NCBI RefSeq assembly: GCF_003634095.1
Contig: NZ_RBIR01000001.1
Coordinates: 496,001-560,000, forward strand
DNA: 64,000 bases
Reading direction: 5' to 3'
Source: Arthrobacter oryzae
GTDB lineage: Bacteria; Actinomycetota; Actinomycetes; Actinomycetales; Micrococcaceae
Positions within the stretch are counted from its first letter, which is position 1, and each line of letters opens with the position of its first letter. The notes below the pieces were generated by a model that saw only the letters and a program-made list of their open reading frames with translations, was not told the DNA's origin and made no database searches. Of the stretch, positions 33,922 through 40,690 are shown in pieces. Made by a program: the position numbers and the translations under genes.

Positions 33922-34050
33922 CTAGGGGCGTCCGTTTACGAGTACCCGTCCCGACGTCGGCCGGTCCAGCCCCAGGATCATGCGCATGGTGGTGGACTTG
34001 CCGGCTCCGTTTGGGCCGAGGAAGCCGGCGCCGGGGGTCTTTTCCCGAAT
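33922..34050 (-). pseudogene. Fragment of an ABC transporter ATPase gene
   Basis: On the minus strand a short frame reads [19 protein letters not shown] (Walker A) and continues [14 protein letters not shown] before a TAG at 33924. This is the classic first third of a drug- or bacitracin-type ABC ATPase. No start codon, Q-loop, signature or Walker B follows, so only about 43 codons of a once complete gene of some 300 codons remain. It overlaps the end of the GNAT gene at 34055 closely. Confidence 0.8.
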
Positions 34051-34054
34051 GGAA

Positions 34055-34561
34055 CTATTGGAGCCCGGCAGTCATCTGAATGCGACGACCGTGTCGGTCG
34101 AGCCCGAGTTGCCGCTCGATATTCGCGAGGTGCTGGTGAAAGGCGGTGGACGGCTCCGTTTCGATGAAGCCGGCGCGCGCGTAGAAGGGGCCGTTCCAGG
34201 GGACATCGGAGTAGGTGCGCAAACTTAGGCACTGGTATCCGCGACGGCGTGCTTCGCTCTTCGCGGCCTCGACGAGTGCCCGGCCGTGTCCGCGCCGGCC
34301 ATGTCCGGGCAGCACCGACAACTGCTCCAAGTGGGCCACCAAATCGCGTTCGAGGACGTGGACGAATCCGATAACAGCGCTTGCCTCGGCCTCTTGCGCG
34401 ACCAGGATGTAACCAGGGACCGCCGCCCTCGACGCACCGGACGGGGCTGGCTCCCAACTGTCGGGGGTCAGCCAGTCGATGAGCAGCTGGTCGGCGGCGT
34501 TCTCTATCCGTTCGATCACCGCGTAGTCGGTGGGCGCAGCGAGTCGGATATGAAGGGTCAC
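34055..34561 (-). CDS. GNAT family N-acetyltransferase
   Basis: A 168-residue acetyltransferase with a canonical GNAT core: [19 protein letters not shown] carries the acetyl-CoA pyrophosphate loop, and [12 protein letters not shown] is the C-terminal strand motif. The acceptor is unknown. The gene ends next to the ABC-ATPase fragment at 33922-34050. Length is normal for the family. Confidence 0.88.
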   Translation of the reverse strand: MTLHIRLAAPTDYAVIERIENAADQLLIDWLTPDSWEPAPSGASRAAVPGYILVAQEAEASAVIGFVHVLERDLVAHLEQLSVLPGHGRRGHGRALVEAAKSEARRRGYQCLSLRTYSDVPWNGPFYARAGFIETEPSTAFHQHLANIERQLGLDRHGRRIQMTAGLQ

Positions 34562-34714
34562 CGGGAAAGTCTATGTGTTGTCCAATAACCAGAGTCCTTG
34601 TGCTTCCGGCCTGGCCACGCCGCGTGTCCGGAACGGCATCAGGCGCCCAGGCTCCATCGTCGGGAAGCTCTGACGGTCACCGTGCCGTTGCGGGAATGCA
34701 CTATCGTTCTCTCC

Positions 34715-36841
34715 ATGCCCACAGCACTTTTGTCCGAGTCCGCGCCTGCAGGGCTACAGCCAGCGCAGGCCAGGCGGCCCGCTTTTCGCACGGACATTCA
34801 GGCGCTCCGGGCCGTGGCGGTCAGCCTGGTGGTGCTGAACCATTTATGGCCCGCCCGCCTAACCGGCGGATACGTGGGCGTGGACGTGTTCTTTGTCATC
34901 TCCGGTTACCTAATTACTTCGCACCTGAATAAGGAGCTCGCGGCAACGGGCCGTCTGCGCCTCATCTCGTTCTACGCCCGGCGGGTGAGACGACTCCTGC
35001 CGGCAGCATTCCTGGTGCTGGCAGCAGCCAGTGCGGCAGTCATGATCTGGCTTCCGTTTTCCCGCTGGCTGGCAACTGCCCAGGAAATTGTGGCCAGCGC
35101 CGTCTACGGCGAGAACTGGGTGCTGGCCGCTAAATCTGTCGATTACTCGGCGTCGACGCAGTCCGCGACGGTAGCCCAACATTATTGGTCCCTGTCGGTG
35201 GAGGAGCAGTTCTACCTGCTGTGGCCGCTGCTTCTGGTCGGTCTTTTCCTCCTCGCGCGCCGGTTGAAGCGCAGCCCGGAGATGGTGCTTGGACTGGGCA
35301 TCGGTGCGTTGTGCGTCCTAAGCCTGATCGTGTCTGTGCTGATGACTGAGTTTGCCCACAACCAAGCCTATTTTGCTACGCCGGTCCGCGCATGGGAGTT
35401 CGGTGCCGGGGCATTGATCGCTGTGGCAGGACGCCGGCTCGCCTTCGGACGGACGGCGGCCAATCTTGCATCCCTGTCCGGGCTGGCCCTGATACTGCTT
35501 TCCGGTCTGTTCTTCACCGAGCAGACCGACTTCCCCGGCGTCGCCGCGCTTCTGCCCGTGCTGGGGACGGCACTCGTCATCGCCAGCGGGGGACGCGGAC
35601 CCCTGATGCACGGCAAGGTGACTGCCCTGGGGCCCGTCCAGTATCTTGGCAATATTTCGTATTCGGTCTATCTGTGGCACTGGCCGCTCATTGTTGTTGC
35701 CCCGTTCGTACTGGACAGGCAACTGAGTTCGGTGGACAAGCTGGCAATCGTGCTGGTTTCGGCTGTCCTTGCGGCCGTCACCAAGGTCCTTGTCGAAGAC
35801 CGGGGGCAGAAAGCCCGCATCCTCGCCCTCAGTAACCGCCGCAGCTTCCTGGCGATGGCGGCAGGCATGGCGATCATTGGCTGCATCGCGGCTGGCCAAA
35901 CCTGGGCCTGGGGGATTCAGAGCGCCGCCGCAGAGGAGGCCAGTGCCGCCGCCGACCGGTCGCCCTGCCGCGGACCCAGGGCCATGGAACCGGACGCGCA
36001 CTGCCCTAACCCCTTTGGGCCGGCCACCGTTCCCGACATGACGAAGGCGAACCAGTACTGGAATTTGGCGCCCGAATGCGGAGCGCCCCTCACGGCCCTG
36101 ATGGCGGGCGGAACAAAGACGCACGTTTCGTGTGATTTCTCCGCCGGCAGGCCGAACCCCAAGGTTGTCTGGCTGGTGGGAGATTCCCACGCCCAGCAGT
36201 GGCAAGGCGCCATCTTTGCCCTTGCCCGGCAGCGTCATTGGCTCGTCAAGACGGCCATGCTCGGCGGATGCCCCGTGGCCGACGTTCGCTTCGTTGGTTA
36301 TGAGGGCAAGACGGACCCGGCCGAAGCGAAGCGGTGCATGGACTGGTCCGCGGCCGTTGCCGACGCCGTGGCCACGGACCGGCCGGCCGCCGTCTTTTCC
36401 TCCGCATTCGCCCGGGATGAAAAAGTCGACGACGGCTCCGGGGCCCCGGAACAGCAGCAGTTCGGCGGTGGGTTCCAGCGGACATGGAAGAAGTGGACGG
36501 ATCGCGGCGCCAAGGTTTACGTGCTGGCGGACCCTCCGTTGAATGCCGGGGTGAGAAGCGCGGACTGCGTGTCCTTGAAGGCGGCCGATCCGGCCCAGTG
36601 CGCTGTTCCGCTGGCGGTGGCGCAGCCGCAGGATCCGCTCACCCTGGCGACCCGGACTGCCCGAAATCCCGGTGTTTCCCTGATCGATCTGACGAGCTAC
36701 TTCTGCGACCGCCGGGACTGCTACGCCGTAATCGGGGGAGTGGTTGTCTACTTCGACACGAACCATCTCAATGATGAATTCAGCGCGTTGCTTGGACCCA
36801 TCCTCGGAAAGTCCGTGCCGTCAACAGGTTCCCTGGGCTAG
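34715..36841 (+). CDS. OafA/YrhL-type acyltransferase with SGNH domain
   Basis: A 708-residue membrane protein. The first 390 residues form the acyltransferase_3 domain with about ten membrane segments; it begins F-R-T-D-I-Q-A-L-R-A-V-A-V and has V-F-F-V-I-S-G-Y-L-I with the conserved histidine in V-V-L-N-H-L-W. The C-terminal extracytoplasmic part is an SGNH domain with V-G-D-S-H-A-Q-Q-W (about 487) and D-T-N-H-L-N (about 680). Such proteins acetylate surface glycans or peptidoglycan. The ATG at 34715 starts just ahead of this domain. No polysaccharide cluster is adjacent, so the acceptor is unknown. Confidence 0.9.
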   Translation: MPTALLSESAPAGLQPAQARRPAFRTDIQALRAVAVSLVVLNHLWPARLTGGYVGVDVFFVISGYLITSHLNKELAATGRLRLISFYARRVRRLLPAAFLVLAAASAAVMIWLPFSRWLATAQEIVASAVYGENWVLAAKSVDYSASTQSATVAQHYWSLSVEEQFYLLWPLLLVGLFLLARRLKRSPEMVLGLGIGALCVLSLIVSVLMTEFAHNQAYFATPVRAWEFGAGALIAVAGRRLAFGRTAANLASLSGLALILLSGLFFTEQTDFPGVAALLPVLGTALVIASGGRGPLMHGKVTALGPVQYLGNISYSVYLWHWPLIVVAPFVLDRQLSSVDKLAIVLVSAVLAAVTKVLVEDRGQKARILALSNRRSFLAMAAGMAIIGCIAAGQTWAWGIQSAAAEEASAAADRSPCRGPRAMEPDAHCPNPFGPATVPDMTKANQYWNLAPECGAPLTALMAGGTKTHVSCDFSAGRPNPKVVWLVGDSHAQQWQGAIFALARQRHWLVKTAMLGGCPVADVRFVGYEGKTDPAEAKRCMDWSAAVADAVATDRPAAVFSSAFARDEKVDDGSGAPEQQQFGGGFQRTWKKWTDRGAKVYVLADPPLNAGVRSADCVSLKAADPAQCAVPLAVAQPQDPLTLATRTARNPGVSLIDLTSYFCDRRDCYAVIGGVVVYFDTNHLNDEFSALLGPILGKSVPSTGSLG

Positions 36842-36896
36842 CAGCCGGTCGCCCTGCCATAAGCCGTTCGCTTCCTACCGCAAATGACGGGGTGTC

Positions 36897-37655
36897 TCAC
36901 ACCCGGTCAAGAACAGACCCGGAATGTATCTGCGGAAGCGCCTCGAATGCTGGCTTCGCAAACCAATATCCCTGGAAGAGGCGGATGCCGGTTGCCTTCA
37001 GAACCAGGAACTCCGCCTCTGTCTCGATGCCTTCTGCGAGCACCGTGATGTTGAGTTCCTTGGCGATCCCGACGATGCCAGCAGCCACGGCCTGACGGAC
37101 CGGACTGGTGTCGATTCCTCGGATGAGCTTCATGTCTATTTTGATCAGGTCTGGCTGGAAATCGACCAGGAGCCCCAGTCCCGCATGACCGGCACCAAAG
37201 TCGTCGATGGCGGTGGTGAAACCGTGCTTGCGATACTCGGTGATGATGTTCCTAAGATGAGCGGTGTCCGAGACCTCCTCGTTCTCCGTGAACTCGAACA
37301 TGATTGACGACGTCGGAAAGCTGCACCGCCTGGCCGCAAGCAGCGTCGCGCGAAGACATGCGGCCGGTTCGTAGACGGCGTTCGGCATGAAGTTGATCGA
37401 CAGCATCAACTCCTCATCCGCAGGGAACAGGCGCGACGCCAGCTCGATTGCCTTGACGCGGCAGTCTTGGTCGAAGCGGTACTTCTGCTCCGGTGAGACC
37501 TTTGACAGGACGTCATAAGCACCCTCGCCCGACAAGCCTCTGACCAACGCCTCGTAGCCCCAGACGCGGCCGGCAACGGCGTCGTAAATTGGCTGGAAGG
37601 CCATGCTGAATTCGAAGTCGAGTTTTGCAGATGCGCTGCAGCCGTCGCATGCCAT
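36897..37655 (-). CDS. EAL domain protein (c-di-GMP phosphodiesterase-like)
   Basis: A 252-residue stand-alone EAL domain. The key motifs are Y-E-A-L-V-R-G (about residue 35), F-T-E-N-E-E, a D-D-F-G-A-G-H-A loop in place of the usual D-D-F-G-T-G-Y, K-I-D-M-K, and A-E-G-I-E-T. Most metal and catalytic residues are present, so hydrolysis of c-di-GMP is plausible, although the loop 6 change could lower activity. The N-terminus has C-D-G-C, as in YcgF-like EAL proteins. The start at 37655 has AGAGG 7 bases before it. Confidence 0.85.
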   Translation of the reverse strand: MACDGCSASAKLDFEFSMAFQPIYDAVAGRVWGYEALVRGLSGEGAYDVLSKVSPEQKYRFDQDCRVKAIELASRLFPADEELMLSINFMPNAVYEPAACLRATLLAARRCSFPTSSIMFEFTENEEVSDTAHLRNIITEYRKHGFTTAIDDFGAGHAGLGLLVDFQPDLIKIDMKLIRGIDTSPVRQAVAAGIVGIAKELNITVLAEGIETEAEFLVLKATGIRLFQGYWFAKPAFEALPQIHSGSVLDRV

Positions 37656-37773
37656 GTGGGGTCCTCTCGCTGGTTTAGTCCACCGTATTGCAAGACGGAT
37701 GCTGCCCACATCTTCGCAGTCCGGGTTGGGGGCCGCGTCCCAACGCACGCAGGCCCGGTCCGGGCTTTCACCC

Positions 37774-38283
37774 CTAGGCAGAAACTGAGAAAACGAGGGA
37801 ATCCTGCCACTGCCCGCGGATGAGCTTGTCCGCTTTCCGCAACCCGTTGCGGGACATGCCGATTTTTTCCAGAACCCGCGCGGATGCAACGTTCCCAGGC
37901 CTGCACGTGGCCGTGATTTCCGACAAACCGAGCTCTTCCATGCCAAATCTCAGCAGGGATTCCGCCGCCTCGGTAGCGTAGCCCCGTCCCCACAAGCCCG
38001 GGGCGATCACGTATCCGAGGTCGCCCCTGCCGCCGGTCAGCGACAGGCCGACCGAGCCAATTGGATCGCCGGGCGGGACGGTTACGGCGAGGGTGAAGTT
38101 TGCCCGGTTCGGGTCACTTTGCGCGACTAGGCAGGTTTCGAGAAATGTCTTGGTGTCGGCTGTGGTGTTCGGTCCCCACTCAACGAATTTGGCAATTCGT
38201 TGATCGGAGGCGAAGGCATGTACCGCATCGAAGTCGTTCGCCGTGTATTCGCGAAGCAGGAGGCGTTCGGTGCGGAGCTGCAT
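37774..38283 (-). CDS. GNAT acetyltransferase (RimJ/RimL type)
   Basis: A 169-residue GNAT protein that opens L-R-T-E-R-L-L-L-R-E-Y, the RimJ/RimL-type start, and has L-G-Y-V-I-A-P-G-L-W-G-R-G-Y-A-T-E-A as acetyl-CoA loop, then N-V-A-S-A-R-V-L-E-K-I-G-M. This branch acetylates ribosomal protein N-termini or small amines. I set the start at the ATG at 38283, with GGGGGA close before it, because the longer upstream frame shows no conserved residues. Confidence 0.88.
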   Translation of the reverse strand: MQLRTERLLLREYTANDFDAVHAFASDQRIAKFVEWGPNTTADTKTFLETCLVAQSDPNRANFTLAVTVPPGDPIGSVGLSLTGGRGDLGYVIAPGLWGRGYATEAAESLLRFGMEELGLSEITATCRPGNVASARVLEKIGMSRNGLRKADKLIRGQWQDSLVFSVSA

Positions 38284-38458
38284 TCCCCCATCATGCCGGA
38301 CCTGGGTGAGGGCTAATCCCGTGGCCCGCCGGCTTCGCAGCAGCCTCTCTGGCCAAACAGACAGCCGCCCTCCGCAGCGAGTCGCTTTACTCCAGCCGAC
38401 GACGCGCTGCACGAGGGAACGCGCCCGACGCCTCCCGAGCAAGTGGGAAGATCCTGTT

Positions 38459-38908
38459 ATGACTTCAGCAACCCCTGCACCCGACCCCGGCCTGGTGCCG
38501 GAACTTCTCATCACGGATCTCGACAAGAGCCTGGATTTCTGGTGCCGGCTCTGCGGGTTTGCGGTGCTCTATCACCGGTTCCACGAGGGATTCGCTTACC
38601 TCGCCAGGGGAACGGTTCACATCATGCTCGAGCAGGCAGGAGTGGGGCGTAACTGGATCACCGGTCCCCTCGAACACCCATTTGGGCGCGGGATTAACTT
38701 CCAGATTTCCGTTCCATCGATCGATCCGCTCGTCAAAGCTCTGGAGGCCGAGGGCTGGCCGCTCTTCTTGGCGCCCGAGACCACATGGTACAGAACCGGT
38801 GAGCACGAAGCCGGCGTCACACAGTTTCTGGTGGCAGATCCGGACGGCTATTTGCTCCGCTTCCAGCAGACCCTGGACCGAAGACCCGTCCCTCCAGGGT
38901 CGGCATGA
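38459..38908 (+). CDS. VOC family bleomycin-resistance-like protein
   Basis: A 149-residue protein of the vicinal oxygen chelate (glyoxalase/bleomycin resistance) fold. The pattern P-E-L-L-I-T-D-L-D-K-S-L-D-F-W at the start, I-M-L-E-Q in the middle and Q-F-L-V-A-D-P-D-G-Y-L-L-R-F near the end follow bleomycin-binding proteins. It may sequester or modify a drug, or be a metal-free binder. It is single and not linked to a known resistance operon. Confidence 0.85.
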   Translation: MTSATPAPDPGLVPELLITDLDKSLDFWCRLCGFAVLYHRFHEGFAYLARGTVHIMLEQAGVGRNWITGPLEHPFGRGINFQISVPSIDPLVKALEAEGWPLFLAPETTWYRTGEHEAGVTQFLVADPDGYLLRFQQTLDRRPVPPGSA

Positions 38909-39072
38909 GGAGCCACTGGACCTGGGGCAGAATCGCTGCGGGGTGAGAGTCAAGCCCCCTGCGCAGCCGGGTTTGTCCTGTGTGAGGACCACAGTTCCGC
39001 ATGAGATAAGCAGAACGAGGGTAACGTCCGGCCGTCGCCTGACTTGTATGATCTGGTCATGGGGGTGCGGCC

Positions 39073-39669
39073 ATGACTGAGGACCTGTTGGCCGGTCCGC
39101 GAGGACGGCGGTTCTGCCTAGCAGTTCTCACGGCCGCGCGACCAGAGACTTGGACGTTGGCATTTGAATCTGCAATGGCCCCCGGTGATCAGGGGCTTAT
39201 GGATGAACTAGCCCGCGCCCTCGGCAGCGCTCATGCAATTGCGGTGGCGGAATCCGCCGGAGGTGCCCTTCTGCTGGCCGGGCTCGCGGAGGCAGTTAAT
39301 TCCGCCCGTTACTGGCAGGAACCCGACGAGACTGACGAGTTGCTCCTGCAGCGTCCCGTCGTGACGGCCCTGGGCCCCGCTGCCGCTTTGCTGTCAGGTT
39401 CACTGGCGGCCTGGCTGCGCCCAAACTCGGTGGCTCTGGACCGGCAATGTTTCGTGCAATGGACTGATGGACAACAGCTGCAACCGCCCAGCTTCACTGG
39501 TGCCGGTGAAAAGCTGGCCCGCTGGAAAGCCTCTACTCTCGCAGACGAACGTCAGGCAGCGGACCGTCCAAGGGATCCGGCAGCTCTCTGGAGCGGACGG
39601 TGGTGGTCCACGCCGGCCCTGTCTGATCTGGTGACAACTACCAGGAGCATCACCGGGCTGGGGCCATGA
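39073..39669 (+). CDS. Hypothetical protein, first of a coupled pair
   Basis: A 198-residue protein with no catalytic motif that I recognise. The middle is alanine- and leucine-rich (A-L-L-L-A-G-L-A-E-A, P-A-A-A-L-L-S-G-S-L-A-A-W), and the C-terminal part ends W-S-G-R-W-W-S-T-P-A-L. No membrane segment or signal peptide is clear. It overlaps the next gene by 4 bases (ATGA), so they are translationally coupled and probably act together. I recall similar pairs in other actinobacteria, always without a function. Confidence 0.7.
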   Translation: MTEDLLAGPRGRRFCLAVLTAARPETWTLAFESAMAPGDQGLMDELARALGSAHAIAVAESAGGALLLAGLAEAVNSARYWQEPDETDELLLQRPVVTALGPAAALLSGSLAAWLRPNSVALDRQCFVQWTDGQQLQPPSFTGAGEKLARWKASTLADERQAADRPRDPAALWSGRWWSTPALSDLVTTTRSITGLGP

Positions 39670-40106
39670 AACTGATGCTGGTCGAAGACAGCCTCGGATG
39701 GAAGCGCGCCATGGTCCGGCCGCTCGCACCGGCCTCAGGGTCGCGTATTTACGAAATATCGGGGCCGGCGGCGTGGACGGCCCTTGTGGCCCGGTACCCG
39801 CTGGACGTCAGCCTTGCGAAGCGCCACGACTGGTGGCGAACTACGGGGGTGGACGGGTCATGGCTGATCCCCGACTGGTCAGCCGTTGCCGCGGACTACG
39901 ACGGCGTTCACCTCACCGTCTCCGGTTATCTCACGACCGCCGGGAGATACCTCCCCGTCGGTCAGTCCGGCACGGTTTTCGCGGGCTGGAACCCTGACGA
40001 GACCTACTGGCTCAACGACGTACTCCGTCCAGGGACCGTCCCCTCAGAGTGGCACAGCAACGAGTCCCAACCGCCCGCATGGCTGGGCGCAGCCACCAGA
40101 CGGTAA
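39666..40106 (+). CDS. Hypothetical protein, second of a coupled pair
   Basis: A 146-residue tryptophan-rich protein: K-R-H-D-W-W-R-T-T-G, W-L-I-P-D-W-S-A-V-A-A-D-Y-D and F-A-G-W-N-P-D-E-T-Y-W. It starts inside the end of the previous gene (ATGA overlap). It has no signal peptide or membrane segment and no recognised fold. The aromatic pairs suggest a beta-rich binding protein, which is inference only. A single operon with the previous gene. Confidence 0.7.
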   Translation: MKLMLVEDSLGWKRAMVRPLAPASGSRIYEISGPAAWTALVARYPLDVSLAKRHDWWRTTGVDGSWLIPDWSAVAADYDGVHLTVSGYLTTAGRYLPVGQSGTVFAGWNPDETYWLNDVLRPGTVPSEWHSNESQPPAWLGAATRR

Positions 40107-40282
40107 TAAGCGAATCGGGATCCCGGGGGATCCGGTCGAGGTGAACGGATGGTGTATTTAGCCGTCACTTCTTCTGAACGAACCATGAATACCATTCGGT
40201 TCTTCGGAGGCGGGGGCTGTATTGTGCTGGAACTTCGTCCAGTCCACAGGTTGTGTCAAGGTTGGGCTGTCAGAGTTCTCCG

Positions 40283-40429
40283 GTGACAACAACAGAACTC
40301 CGCCCCGCAAGTGGCGACAAGCTCGCAGACATCCACCACTACGCCGTCGACCTGGTGGCGTCCCAGACCCCCGAAGAAGTCCGCGTAGGCCGCAATCTCA
40401 TGCTGATCCTCAGGGGCAAGAACAGATAG
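40283..40429 (+). CDS. Candidate 48-residue protein
   Basis: A short GTG-started frame reading M-T-T-T-E-L-R-P-A-S-G-D-K-L-A-D-I and ending L-M-L-I-L-R-G-K-N-R. Codon use is like the neighbours, with G/C in third positions, and the product is a plausible soluble helix-rich peptide. It ends 40 bp before a strong hairpin at 40469-40503. No ribosome site was seen and I know no family. It could also be the end of a larger lost gene. Confidence 0.35.
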   Translation: MTTTELRPASGDKLADIHHYAVDLVASQTPEEVRVGRNLMLILRGKNR

Positions 40430-40468
40430 TCCAGTGCGGGTGCCACCTGGCTCGCCCCTCATACGAAG

Positions 40469-40503
40469 AAGGACCCCGGACCGATGATCGGTCCGGGGTC
40501 CTT
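40469..40503. terminator. Bidirectional terminator hairpin
   Basis: A perfect 17-bp stem AAGGACCCCGGACCGAT (40469-40485) / ATCGGTCCGGGGTCCTT (40487-40503) with a single-base nominal loop. On the minus strand it is followed by CTTCG and sits about 190 bp past the LGFP protease stop; on the plus strand it follows the short frame at 40283-40429. Confidence 0.85.
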
Positions 40504-40690
40504 CCGTGGTGGTTAACTCAGCCAAAGCGGGCTTGAGGCCGGCTGCCGTTCAGCGGTGGTGCTTCAGCAGGTATTCCCGCCCGGTCAGGTGGCCAGGGCC
40601 ACACCGGGATCAGGCGGGTTTAGTTGCAGACGACGGAGCCGCCGATCTGGGTGCAGCCGTGCCCACCGCCAGCCCCGCGGGCGAGGGAGT

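Noticed and set aside
35318..36766. 482-codon open frame antisense to the acyltransferase gene
   Set aside because: It mirrors the third-position GC of the real gene, encodes low-complexity Arg/Gly/His-rich sequence and lacks any motif or membrane pattern.
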